NCBI GenBank assembly: GCA_021234535.1
Contig: CM037830.1
Location: 7,319,252-7,383,251, forward strand
Length of the DNA: 64,000 bases
Origin: Stichopus chloronotus
Taxonomy: Eukaryota > Echinodermata > Holothuroidea > Aspidochirotida > Stichopodidae
Direction: 5' to 3'
Of the stretch, positions 12,059-24,700 are shown piece after piece. Both the position numbers and the translations under genes were made by a program. The stretch's first letter is position 1; each line of letters begins with the position of its first letter. Under the pieces are notes generated by a model. The model was not told where the DNA came from. It was given only the letters and a program-made list of their open reading frames with translations, and made no database searches.

Positions 12059-12973
12059 AGTGATTGCGTGTGTAGGCAAAAAGTAACAACATTGGAATTT
12101 CATCTCCAAAAGTTTGGTACGGCATTTAATTACACCATTCAGACAATCTGGGAAAATAAATAGGTTTCAGTTGGTTAATTTTGCCATATGATTTTAAATT
12201 GTTGTAACATAATGACAAAAAGTGTAGAATAAGATAATGTAGTTGTGGACAGTTTTTATTCAAATCAACGGTGTGCTTCTTTGAGCATGCCAATGGGAAG
12301 CATGCTAGTGTTGAATACTCAGTTAACAACTCAGGATCACTGACGCTGTGGGCAAGGTTGTGTTCAGTTCGTAGGTTATTTGTAAATACAGTGTTTCCTT
12401 TCAGCAAATACTGCAATTCCCGATACCTTCCAAGGAGCGACGACTTGAGTAGTATGTTTTTGATACACTAGTGAGACCTGTACTGTTGCATATTCATTAT
12501 GTAGGCAGTTACAGTTTGAACCGTTAATTTTCAAATATGATTTCTGTTTTCTACTGCTTTTATGCCAATCCCGTTGCTTTTCAAAGTAGTTACTGTCATT
12601 TTCCTTCATGGAAAGACATAGTCCGTTCATGTACAACCTCGCTTGTACATTTAAAAACAAAGAAAAAGTTAAAGACAAAAACTCATCACCCCAGACAGTT
12701 TCAATTCTCCCAACCACCTACGTCTAGTCCCTCCCTCAGCCTGTCTTAAATTCCTCCACATGTGTAATTAAACAATGGAACCCTGTGTACACTGTGTAAT
12801 AAGAGCTGCTCTGCATCTTTCGAATTTGCTGTCAATCGAAGAGTACTGTAACTTCAAACCAGTTGAGACTTTGCTTTCTGGGAAGTAAAAATATAGCTTA
12901 GGGTGATGCCTTACAGCCTTTAAGATCAAACATAATCTTATCTTTTTGGTTTTTAAGTACACACGCAATCACT
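12059..12973 (+). mobile_element. TTAA-flanked MITE, family M1, copy 1
   Basis: TTAA at 12055-12058 and 12974-12977 flank termini AGTGATTGCGTGTGTA and TACACACGCAATCACT, inverse complements over at least 16 bases. Removing the nested element (247 bp plus one TTAA) leaves about 664 bp, matching the 663 bp of the inverted copy at 49618-50280. The two copies align along their length, including a segment open for about 66-70 codons (FEHANGK...RSDDLSSMF). No transposase domain is seen, so the element is non-autonomous; the TTAA target suggests a piggyBac- or Kolobok-type partner. Confidence 0.93.
12673..12919 (+). mobile_element. Kolobok-like TTAA element, copy B, nested in M1
   Basis: TTAA at 12669-12672 and 12920-12923 bracket a 247-bp insert with ends AGACAAAAACTCATCACCCC and (inverse) AGGCTGTAAGGCATCACCC. 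The same site is uninterrupted in the second M1 copy (49618-50280, around GATCTTAACTTTTTC), so the boundaries and the TTAA duplication are read directly from an empty site. It is the shortest and probably most complete copy of the family. Confidence 0.9.
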
Positions 12974-13019
12974 TTAAGTGATTCCATCCTATGAAAGGGA
13001 CAAATCTCAACATGATAAA

Positions 13020-13300
13020 AATTGTGGCCGCCAACGTGAGACTCGGGCCTGTTTTTTTTTTTCTTTCTTTCTTTATTACACGTTTGGCTCCCCCTAATAT
13101 TTCATCTCGAAACGGCGTACTTTTCACTGACCTAGAGGATCCTAGAATATGCTACACATGCCATTATGGCCACTCGTCGAAGGAACTTCAGCGATTTTAC
13201 GTTCAAGATCGACACTCGAGTGCCGGGATTAGTTTCAAGGTTTGTCTTTCACAAATCAGGTTGATTTATCTCCAATGGCGCAATTGCATTAAAAGTTCAA
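13020..13300. other. CpG-rich patch, possible 5' exon or promoter
   Basis: Between about 13080 and 13260 CG dinucleotides are far denser than in the surrounding DNA (CTCGAAACGGCG, CTCGTCGAAGG, GATCGACACTCGAG). The plus strand is open here for about 120 codons but shows no family resemblance. A TTTCAAG/GTTTGT at about 13240 could be a splice donor, which would make this a 5' noncoding exon of the gene starting at 21724. That is inference only. Confidence 0.3.
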
Positions 13301-14422
13301 GGTCTTTCAAATGGTCCCAGTCGGTCTTCTTCCCTCTGAAGGAATTAAACCAATAAGGTTTTACGAAAGTTGAAACATGCGAAGTTTCGAGACTACGGTC
13401 AGGTAGGCTAGGCAATAAATCTTATCAACATTAACACTCATCTGTTCATCTGTTTACTCATTGTAACTATATACATTGAAGGCGCACAATGCAACATGTT
13501 GTTAGCGGCTTGACCTATTGACAATTGTAAATATTGTGTAGGCTAATGGATGTTAGGCCTGTTGTTCTTTAAGCTTTCTCAGTTGCATCAGTCATGTCAG
13601 CAATCCATCGGCGCATAACCTACAGCAAGTAAAGCCAGACACTGGTTTGTGTAGCAGAAATTTGCAACCTTCCCCACCTTCCCACAGGTTAAAATGCTGT
13701 TAAATGTTATTTCAAGACAAGTTTTTTTTTTTTTAAAGTTAACTGGCATATTAAACGTTATGGCTTAGCCTACAGTACAGGCTGGCTACAGTAGCTTTAC
13801 AGTGACATGTTTGTTAATTGCTACTCGACAATCCTACGTGCTAAGTACAGTTCAAGATTGGAACTGTTGCCAACTCTAATTTTTCAGTTTTAAGTATGGT
13901 AACTTGGTGTTTTCACTGGATAGAAAATTTTTACCCCTGTTCATCAGTGCCATTACCTGTCGGGTACATGAGTACCGGATCGTCCATGTGCAACTTTGTT
14001 AGTGGCCTTGAAACTGTATAGGCCTAGGCCTGCAATTCACAACATGATTCGCAGTCCCTAGTAGCACTACAGTAAACAACAACAGACTATTGCATGCTTT
14101 AGGCCTACTTCATCGGTTCATGTTGTTGGATTGTTTGCTTTTGTTTTGTAACAGTAATTTATTAGATGTGTACTGCCCAAACAATTTATGGAATGCCACG
14201 TAGTAATGAAATGGATTAGGCATGCATACCAGGTGAGCTGAACAATAGCAGAAGGTGCAAATTTATGCAATCGTATGTGGTAAAGAGAAAAGAGGAAGAT
14301 AAACACAATAAATCGAAATGCCCTGTCTGTCAGCGGGATTTTTCATGGTTTGCATTATAGGGGTATGAACCATAAGTGTACAGTACAGTGTCTCACTTGT
14401 GGAATTAATAATTTACTGTAAG

Positions 14423-15994
14423 CAGTAGTGGTATATCGATATTATCGATAATATGTATATTCCGTTTTTACGAATATTATCAATATCCACCTTGGAACTA
14501 TATCGATATATAGAAAATACTATAATATAGAAAAATATCGATAATATAGACTACTCCATCTATAACTTAATATCGTTACTTCTGTATTCATGGAAACCCT
14601 GTTTCAAGATTTACTGCAAAGTTCACGCTAAGTCAGTCAAAGTACAATTTATTTCTTGTCAAACTGCCCAGTTTCGTGCCGTCCAAAACAGCTGTGTTGT
14701 ATAGTGAATGACTGGGGTATGCGTGTTCACAGCACTGATTGGATGTACTCTGGAAAAGCCCCACCTGCAGTAAAAGCCACATAAACCCTTCCCGCATGTA
14801 AACGATGTACACATTCCACTCACAGAGAACCTATATTTTCATTACACTGATATTTATTTGCGAGACTATATTTACTGAAAAAGTCTCTATATCGTTGTGA
14901 CACGCCGCCCAGTAGTCCAGCATCCCGCACGACCCGCAGTTACAAGCCACACAAACCCTGCATACATGCACACATTTCACTCCCCAAAAACCAGGTCTAT
15001 ATTTTCATTGCCCCGATATTTATCTACAGACTATATTTACAGGAAAGTCTATATTTTATCGTTTTATAACACGATGCGCTGCACAAGCCACACTAGAAAA
15101 TCTGTATTTTCATTGCGCCGATATTTATCGACGAAACTATATTATGGAAAAGCATGTTTTTTATCGTGTTTGATACACGGCGATAATACAGAGAAACTAC
15201 TATAATGTCTGTGTATTTATGGTTACCTGTATTTTCATTGCGCCGATATTTATCGACGAGACTATATTATAGAAAAGCCTATATTTTATCGTGTTTGATA
15301 CATGGCGATAATATAGAGACACTACTATAATGTCTGTAGTCATGCGATAGCACGTGGTCGGTACTGAAGGCAAGCAGTGGCCTGCTCAAGCTCACAGCCA
15401 TATATGGCTCTTGCCCCAGCTTTCCCCGCCCACAACACCTGTTGGTAGCTCGCGACGAGCGATCTGATTGGACAGTCGGTTTCCAAAACAGCACCCCAGT
15501 ATATATTACATGAGAAGAATATCTAGTATCTCACCAAAATACTCCTTGCGTTGCACGATGTGCATACAATGCATAGCATTTTTTTTTACTGAGTGTACAA
15601 GGTGTTGCTGTTGAAAGACGATAATAGCTGCTACTTTTGTTTTCATATAGGAGTTATGGAGCATAGGTTCACAAGTTACACTATTCAGGTGAGACATTCG
15701 GGAGAGGGATAAAAATGGGTTCAAGTAGGAAAACATACCTCAAACAATTCACATGGGGAAAGGAACACTTGAGAATACGAGGATGGGGCGAAAATAAAGT
15801 TGAAAAAAATAAGTTTCAATACACTTTGTGTCAGTCAAAGTAGTATAGTAAAACATGTGTTAAGCCCACAGTTTGGGTCCATAGGTGCAGTAGCATATTG
15901 TGTGTACCTATTCTGCGAAATTATCGATAATATCGATATTCTGTATATTGTATTGCCGATACATCGATGTTTTCTTTTTGGAATATCGCTACTG
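14423..15994. mobile_element. ATCGAT-rich element with inverted ends and internal repeats
   Basis: The ends TAAGCAGTAGTGGTATATCG and, inverted, TTAAGCAGTAGCGATATTCC match over about 16 bases. ATCGATA strings lie just inside both ends. The interior holds four tandem-like units beginning near 14832, 14997, 15103 and 15227, each with TATTTTCATTGC.CCGATATTTATC. The flanks are GTAA on the left and TTAA on the right, which could be a decayed TTAA target, but hAT-like CAGTAG termini are equally possible. No transposase ORF is present. Confidence 0.65.
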
Positions 15995-16139
15995 CTTAAT
16001 TTACAGCTAACGTTACCACTAGTGACCTAGGACTAGTTTATACTGTAGCTGTGATTGCAAGAAGATCGTGGTGGAACCATCTCAGACACTATCGTTGCTT
16101 CACAAGTTGGTATGTTGTTTAACTATGGCTAGTTGTATG

Positions 16140-17280
16140 GATACCAACATAACATAACAAGTTCAAGGGCAAAGGAGGGCCAAAGCCCATCGGATGCCCT
16201 GTAATCCAGACCCCCCCCCCCAAAAAAGCCCTATCCAAACTAATATCCAATATATCCCAGCATAATTAGATTCTGCCACAGTCACAATAAAACTTATCAA
16301 TGTTACCTTTGAAGCTATTTAGCTGAAGTGGAATTTACAACCCAATCAGGCAGACTATTCCACTCATTGACAACTCTATGTGAGATCTATGCTAAACTTT
16401 CTCACATCAAGCCTAGAGAAGCATTTCACCAGCTTCTTACTATGACCAAGAACACAGGAATTAGGACAAACCTCTAAGTAATCACAATAAGACAGAGAAT
16501 TCCTACCAGCTAGGAATTTAAAAACCTGCAACATATTCCCCCTGATCCTTCTTAAATCAAGAGTAGTAAGTCCCAGACATTTAAGCCTATCATGATAAGG
16601 GAGATGACGTACATCGGGAATAAGCCGAGTGGCCCACCTCTGAACTTGCTCTAAAAGAAACTTGTCCTTTTCATAATAGGGACTCCACGCCTGCACAGCG
16701 TAGTCAAGATGCAACCTAACCAACTGCTTATACAGATTCAACACAATATCTGTACTTAAATTATTAAAATTCCTCTTGATCAAACCAAGCACCCTGTTTG
16801 TCCTGGCAGCAGCACCTGCACACTGTTTAGAAGGCTTCAGATCACTTGTAGTGATAACACCTAGATCTTTTTCTGAAGTCACATTACTCAAAATACTACC
16901 AGCCATGGTATAATCATAATTCAAATTATTAGTACCAACGGGAAGAACTTTGCATTTGTCAGCATCACAAGACATTTGCCGAGTTTTGGACCATGTTATT
17001 AACAATCTATCCAAGTCCCCTTACAACAAAGAAGCATCCTTGTCGTCATTTGCTATCCGATACAGCTTGTTGTCATCAGCAAACTTACTAATATCAACAG
17101 TGAGAGAGCTATCTATATCATTAATGAAAATCAAGAAGAGAATTGGGCCAAGAACAGAACCTTGAGGAGTTCCACTTGTGACATCTCTCCAAGAAGAGAA
17201 ATTACCATTTGACAACAACTCTCTGAGATCTACCTAGTAGCCAAGAATTGATTCAATCTGCACACCTGCCCTGAATGCCT
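16140..17280 (-). mobile_element. CR1-type LINE, 5'-truncated, reverse transcriptase remnant
   Basis: Read on the minus strand, the upstream part (17218-17024) carries GTPQGSVLGPILFLIFINDI and the catalytic FADD box. After an in-frame TAA at 17021-17023 the same frame continues through the thumb region to 16376, with LGVITTSDLKPSKQ, LYKQLVRLHLDYAVQAWSPY and RRIRGNMLQVFKFLAGR. Another stop lies just upstream (near 17235), and the C-terminal end past 16376 is frameshifted. The element finishes with a short TGTTA repeat near 16140-16165, as CR1-like 3' ends do. It lacks the endonuclease and 5' reverse-transcriptase half. It is a dead 3' fragment of a once active retroposon. Confidence 0.88.
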
Positions 17281-17764
17281 AACTGACGCAGTTTCACCTT
17301 AAGTCTGCGGAAACCTGCTTTGTGTACCGTGTTTGACGTGATCACTGGGTGTGTCTTCTGACTCAAAACTTCTCTTGTTGGTTTAATCTTCAGTTTACTG
17401 CCTGTGGGGCTGTTTTCGTAAAACCATGTTAATAGACTTGCATAGTAATTGACAATGCCCTGATAACAAAAATTTGACGTCTACTAGCATGCCTGGGAAT
17501 TCTGGGATCCTGAGTTATTTACAACTTATTGCTTGCCTTGTCAAACAGTGTTAACACCCTTACAGTCATATATGATTTTGCAACCCTGAGAAAGATGCTA
17601 ATACAGTAATGCAATTATCAGGCTAAACTTACTCTAAGGTTTGAATAAGAAACATATGAAAACTGGGTGATCCAATCCTTGAGTATACATAGCTCATGTA
17701 CTTCCCAGTGCATTCCATGATTACTTACAAGGGGAATTCATGTCAATTTTTTACACCACCTAAT

Positions 17765-18575
17765 AATAATGATGATGATAGTAAAGTAAGACTTACAATG
17801 CACCAAATCCACCAAAGTGCCCATGGTGCTTTACAAAAACAGGAGAATAGAAAAGCCAAAGGAAGTAGGGAACATGCACAACAAAGTATTAGACCAAAGA
17901 TGCAGTATGCATAAGGTAAGTTTTCAATCTTTTCTTAAAAATATCAAGTGACCCTGAGGAACGAACACCAAAAGGCAAATTGTTCCAAAGCCTCTGGAGC
18001 AGCCACAACAAATGACCTATCCCCCCTACATGATTAGCCATGCATTCTGTCAAGAGAAATTTGGATTTTGATCTTAACTCACAAAAAGGAATATACAGTA
18101 CTGTAACAGGGTCAACAAATCAGAAAGAAAGCAATGTGCACAGTCATCACACAGGAATTCCCAATAGCAATGTGTGGAACTGTAATCTTATGCAACTGCT
18201 GAGGTGAACCAAAAAGGATAAACTGTGACTTCCATCTTTAAGTTTTAGGAAATTGTCCCTCATCCAGATGCAAACATTAATAATACATGATTCAAGATGA
18301 TCCATCGCTGAAACACATTCCTGATGAACAGGACTGAAGGACAAAACAATTGAGTGTCATCAGCATAAACATGATAGTTAGTATTATACCTCAAAAAGAT
18401 TTCACAAATTGGGTAAGTGTATAAAGTAAATCACTGAGGGCGGAGGACTGACCCTTGTGGTACAGAATAGTTCAGTAGAACAGGATCATAAATATCATCA
18501 TTAATACAAACACAATGAGGTCTGTTGCTTAAATACAATCAACACCATTTCAGAGCATTGCCATCACATTACATG
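17765..18575 (-). mobile_element. L2/CR1-group LINE remnant, heavily decayed
   Basis: Several conserved reverse-transcriptase blocks are readable on the minus strand in shifting frames: LYLSNRPHC near 18530, VPQGSVL near 18450, YADDTQLF near 18360 and the C-terminal LWNNLPFGVRSSGSLDIFKK near 17960-18000. A (TTA/TCA)n stretch at about 17762-17780 marks the 3' end. Stops and frameshifts are frequent, so this is older than the neighbouring LINE at 16140-17280, which has the same orientation. Confidence 0.82.
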
Positions 18576-21500
18576 CACATTGTGTGAGAACCTTCTTTTA
18601 CATGTAGTGTGTTCTTATGTAGTAGAATTGTCAAGGTGTAGGCTTAGCGCTTAGGCTACATTGTAAACAAACAACAATGGTTATCATGTCTAGTTAATAA
18701 CTGTTCATGGTGTAATTTGTGACAAGCTTGTAGCATAACTGAAACTCAAATCAGGTACAGTAAAAAGACAGAAAAAGTTCATTTCTTGTTGTCAAGTTTA
18801 TTGCAAAGAAAATAGAAGAGACATTTTGCAGTGTAACTTGCAATGTTTCTAAGCTGAAATGCTATGGTAGCTACTGTACCTGGGTGGTAATTTCACTATC
18901 CAGCTACATCGACTTGTGGGTACCAGGTACCCCATGAAAATGCTTATATGTAGCCTAAGTCAAAGTAAATGTGATGACCAAAAATCCAAAACTGCTAAGG
19001 AGGAGGTTGTGCAGTAACTAAGGAGACATTGATGCAGTAAGTCAATTGAAAGCTGGTCACTTGAACACTTGATGTTAACACATTGTTTGCATAGCCTACT
19101 GTAGGCTAGGTAAAGAGTAAGGCTGGCAATAGCAAAATTATGTTCAATATTCTCCCTCTCCCCCCTCTCCTCTCCCTTTCTTCCATCAGTGTTTTGAACA
19201 TTAGTCAATATCACAACTACAATCATGCAATCAAGTTCAGAAAATGATCCTCAAAAACCGAACATTAAGTAGTGCACTAGTGCAGTGCACATTGTAATTC
19301 CTGTAAACTGGAGTTTTTATTTGACTGTGTTATCCAGTGTTTTAGGAAAAATGTGGATTTTTCTATCCACTGGAAATGAAATCTTACCATGATATTTATG
19401 AGTCATCTTTAATTATCTCTCATTTGCAATTCATTAATATGAATATACCTTCTGTACTCAGCTCGTTTTCATCTCTCTAATTTCTAAATGTTGCCATTCA
19501 CTCTAAAGAAACAGCTCTTGTTAAACCATATTTTCTTTCTATTCTTTGTTTAACGAATTTCTAAACAAGAAGTGTAGTAAATCTGTGTACTGCGTATATT
19601 CATCAGTGAGCTCTTAAAAAGAGCTTACTGTTGATACATCTTGACTTTCGTTTCTAGGAATCCAGACAATAGGTGGTAAATGTAGGTACATTGCAACAGT
19701 CTCTGCAATGACAGCACAAACAATAATATATCAGGATAGCTATCATCTTTCAAAAGGGAGTTGTATACTTAGACTTGTGATTGGACATGTGAACATGCAT
19801 ATTGCATCCCTTGGTTGCACTGATCCGCTCAGTAATATTTACAGCCTAGACTATGAGCTATTTTCATCGAAAGTGAGATTGACGTTCCTACTGTACAACA
19901 CTACAACCTGTAGACACATAGTACAGTATGTACGATATAGGTGTATATAGGAACCTATGCACACGAAACATCACTGCAGTGAAAGAAAGGTGATCAGCTT
20001 ATAACTTGAATTACATAATGGTTACATCTCTTTAAAAACTGTGATGGTAGTAGTAGTACTACTAGGCCTCATACAATTCTGCAGCATTGATACAGTATTA
20101 GCAGAAGGACACTAAGTGAAAGGGGAAAGGACACCATATCATGCCGTCATCGGTCTGGTATACATACAGTATATGGAATGTCAGTATGTATGACTCCACT
20201 ATGAGACAACCTGTACTTGTGTATATCAGTAACATTCTGAAGCTGGCATGCACAGAGTTAAGTAGGGGAGATGGAAATAACCTGGAGCAATCAATCAAAT
20301 CCCCTATTTTCCCTGAGTGAAAGTTGGGGCTGTTTCGAATGGTACTCAGTGTTACAGTGTTAAGCTCAGTGTTAAGCTTCATGCATGTTGGACAAGGCCT
20401 TGCAGCATTGATGTGGACAATATGCTAAAGTAGTACTACAGTATGAGCTAGCTGTTTCAATTGCAATGTCATTGAAACACATTGGGACACTCAGAATCAT
20501 AATTGATGTAACGTGATACATTGAAGGCTATTTCATTTGATTATGGAATCCATGAAGGACCTGAATATGTTTTCTGAAACAATTTTTCAACTCAGCCATT
20601 TTTCTTGGGAATAACCCTTACATTTTGACACAGAGTCTCTTAAGGCTTTGACTTTGATCTTCTCTGCCTTTGCTGTAATGATATATATCTAGCTCTACTT
20701 CTCATTCCATGGAGTCTATAGATTTAGCCATGCCCAGAACTTCCCCCTCAAGGAGTGTTGATTTTGTTTTGCATTGTTGTCAGTTTTTTTGGCAGAGATG
20801 GCAGCTTGGTGTAAGCTGCTCCATAAAAATAACAAATTTTAGTTCTATCATGCCTTTGTCACATGCACTTTGATGCACAGTTGTTAGTATTGATATCAGT
20901 CCCACTATGAGCCTGTTGGTTTCTCATATCAATTGTAATTCTTGGTTTTCTCCATGAAATTCCTCTTATTCTAAATGATATAAAAAAGTTACCAAATCCC
21001 TGACCATTGCTCCCCATAAATTTATAACAATGTCAGGTCTATAACGTGAGAACATGACTGCTTTAGTTTAGGAGTGCCTTATAAGGCAGTTTTGATTTCC
21101 CAACAAACACCATCTTGAAAAATTTATGTAAGTCCTGCTTCATAGGTTAACAAAAGAAAAATGCCATTATTTGTCAGTATTACATGACACGTTGGAACCT
21201 TGATTTGCCGGGAAATCATTCTTGGCCAGAAGACTTAGTTCCTACAAGTGTCCTCCTACAAATAGCAATATTTTGAGTACTGAACAAGATGTTGGTGTGG
21301 GATTTGATCTGCCTTCATCAATGGACCTCAGTGTTTGGAAATATTATGGTTGTTCTTTGCAACAACCATTTCACTAAATTGTTATTTGTCTGCAATCAAA
21401 TTTGGTCGTCCAAGAGACAACAGACATTATCAGTACTGAAATATGATAATGATAGAGTTGAAAAAGTTGATCAGAAATCAGGTTTGCCATGAGTCAGATA

Positions 21501-21660
21501 AAAACAAGCTGCTTTATAATTCTTACTAAGAAAGAAGTTCACCATTAAGGGATTGATTAGAATGTAAATTGAAACTTAGGGTGTACTGTTAGAGATATGA
21601 TCTGCCTCTTACATGTATGTTGAATATATATACTGACATTTTATTGTTTCTTTTTGCAAG
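18576..21660. other. Intergenic DNA upstream of the TTC41-like gene
   Basis: No exon or bounded mobile element was recognised. A pyrimidine-rich tract lies at about 19150-19190. The gene that follows probably has its 5' noncoding exon(s) in or before this stretch, because the first coding exon begins with a splice acceptor (TTTTTGCAAG, ending at 21660). Confidence 0.5.
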
Positions 21661-21723
21661 TTCTCTCTGGTGGATATGTGGTGGATGGCATTGAAATGAC
21701 TACCACAGAGTGTCTGATTCATT

Positions 21724-24700
21724 ATGGCGACAATTTCTGGCTCCAAACATCGGTGGGACTCAATCCAGCACCAGTTCCGGTTACGGCAACCCGTCAGACC
21801 ATTCATAAGCTCCACGTTTACAGACTTTGAAGAGGAAAGAGAGCATCTCGTGAAGTATGTGTTTCCACAGCTTAACTCTCTGTGCCACCAAAGAGGGACT
21901 TACTTTGCCCCCGTTGATCTCAGGTGGGGGATAACTGAGTCCCAGTCCCACGCGGCAAATGTCGTCTCTTTGTGCCTTGATTACATTAAGCACTGTCATC
22001 CTTTCTTCATATGCTTGTTGGGCGAGAGATATGGCACATACAGGTCTACGGAGCAGTGGCCCCTCCCGTCTATCGTAGACCCCGCAGAAAAGTACTCGGA
22101 TTTCGACTGGCTGGGCAAAAACTTTCTCAATGCCGCAGCTAAAGGTCATGACTGGATCCTACAGGATGTTTATCAGAATTGCAGTATCACGGAACTGGAG
22201 ATTGTGGAAGCTGCCTTCAGAAATGACAACCGGTTTTGCAGATTCTACATCAGGGATGTCAGACACATAGAAAATAAATTTGCAGACTTGCCAGAGAAAG
22301 AACGAAAACAAAAACTGCAGGTACGTGCAGCGATGAAAGTTCCACAGTATAGGCTTAGAATTGGTGGAGTTGTTGATTGATGGTTTGGAAGAAGTTAGTG
22401 CTGTCAGGAAATGACACCAAACTTTTGTAATTCTTGCTTGCTATTTTTGGGGGCCATGACAGCCAGTATTTTACTTTACTCTGTCGAGCCAGCTGCAGAA
22501 TTGCCTGCATGAGCCACACTTTTAACTAGGCACCCTGTTCTGGTGTGTTTGTATGATATTTTCTCTCTAAAAACGTTGAGTTGTAGGTGATTTACAAATC
22601 TGCCCAATCAAGCATTGATTTGACCTTTCTGCAACGTTGAACAGTATAAAAAGTAAAATGTTCTCTTACATTCAAAATGTGTGCCAGTAGGAAGAACTTC
22701 TTGCCTAATTTGGTTGGCACCCCAGCTAATCAGCAACCTCAAACCCTTGGAGATAGGCATGGCCATATTGTAAGACTTGTCCTAAAATAAGTGATACAGC
22801 ACATGTTAGAGTTTGCTATGATGATGAAGGCAATGCCAAAACACTTTGTGGATCATTTGAAGGATGAAAGGAGTGGTGTTAAATTATTATTGCAATTCTC
22901 CTTTGTTGGTGTTAAAAGATTGCAAAATGATATCGCATTTCATCTTGGACCTTCATCTTTTCACTGTTTAACCTTTCCTGAATATTGCATACGTCACGTT
23001 TCTTCATCTTTGTCAGAAATATATGGCAGAGGACGAGGAGACGGAACTGCTGGTGACAGATCTTAAGTATCGTATTGCAAACAAGGGGCTTCACACTCGA
23101 TCGTTCCTGACCGTCGAGGAGCTTGGAAAAAGCGTCTTAGAGGACTGGATTGCCATCATAAATGAGTTTTATCCTCCTATGCTGAAACTGCCAGAAGGAA
23201 TTAGTAAGTAAATGGAGGACCATGAGGTTGTTGATAGATGTTTGTGACATTAATCCATGTGAAATTAGTTGTTGTGGGAGCCTAGCCTAGCCATTGCTGT
23301 GGCCTAGTAGGTAAACGAGTGGCAGTTGAAGCAATGAAGGTTATCAACCGGGAGGTTTGGTGTTTGATCCCTCGCCAGATCAGGGTAAGACGGGTTTTTC
23401 GAATGTAGGGTAATTTAAGTTTTTCCCATCTGAACTGACCTTGTGAAAAAAGTTACCAAATGTGATCTAACATTGTTGAGTTGGTAGTCACCCGATGTGA
23501 AGTTGAAGTGTAAAAGCCACAGGCTTTTTCCACACTCATGTGGTTACTCAGTGTTGTAGAACAGCTGTCCTTCTAGGTTGGAGAATGAGGGGAATGAAGC
23601 ATATTAGATGCTTGCTAGTGTAACTATATTGTAACAATATTTTATACGTCTTGTGTTATTTTCAGCTGGAGATCAGTTTAGTGAGTGGGCCCTGGGGGAG
23701 TCCCTCGCCGAGACCAGGAGAAGGGTCTTCGTTCCCACGAAAGATACGACCAATCTATTTAAAATCTTAGACAGACATGCTCTGGAACTTTATCCTGATG
23801 AGCTGACCCAGGAAGATAACCGTCCTGTGAAAACAGGAACCAAAAGGTGAGGGTTTACTCTTGGAACTTTTGGACAATGAGGTTTTGATCAAACTGCTTA
23901 AGTCCTACTTATGGTGGTAATGCCCTCAAGCTCAGGAAAGCATGAAGTAACACTATACCTGTTTCAATTATCTCTCTCTGTGTTTTCTGTGTCTCTCTGT
24001 GTGTGTTTTGATATCATCATTTTTCGCCCATCACCGAGTCATGTCTTCCCTCTGTGTGATCTCATCAACTCCGTCATCATAGTATGCTCTTCCTCTTCTT
24101 TCGCACTCCTCCGACCTTCATCCTCTTGTTCATCTTCTTCAGTGAGGATCCAGTTGGAATCATTACCTTAATTGGAGACAGAGGTTGCGGGAAGTCCGCC
24201 ATCGTGGCTAATTGGGTGAAGAAGTTCTCGGCCGAGCACAGTAGTGTTAAGATTATTGCACATTACGTAGGTAGCAGCACTTTCAGTAGAGACATTATCC
24301 AGTACATGAGGAAAACCACATGGGAGCTTAGAGGAAAACCAGTTGGTAAGTTGAAACAATGATGAAGCTGTGAGTACCTTCTTTTGCATGTGAATCGTGC
24401 CTAGTATTGGGGCTTGACACTTACAAAGTTGCTGATCCACCTGACATTGTAAAATGATCAAATCAGTTTTGAGAGCTTTACTTAATTTTTTGATAAGGTT
24501 TTTAATGTTCCAATGAGAAGAATAGCTTTTACATGATGGCTTTTGATTTAAATCATTAACTGTAGTCAGAAATGGTTGAGTATGGCTGTGTCATAAAAAT
24601 TATCACAGAATTCATTCATCAAACAAAGATTGTAATAAAACAATTTCAACAATCAGTGCTCATGTTGCTAATAAAGTGTAAAACACTAACATTATGGCAT

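Noticed and set aside
12537..12749. 70-codon open frame with a proline/serine tail
   Set aside because: It spans the boundary of the M1 MITE and the nested Kolobok-like element.
23290..23390. tRNA gene
   Set aside because: Only A- and B-box-like blocks are recognisable, the cloverleaf arms do not pair well, and a long SINE-like tail follows.
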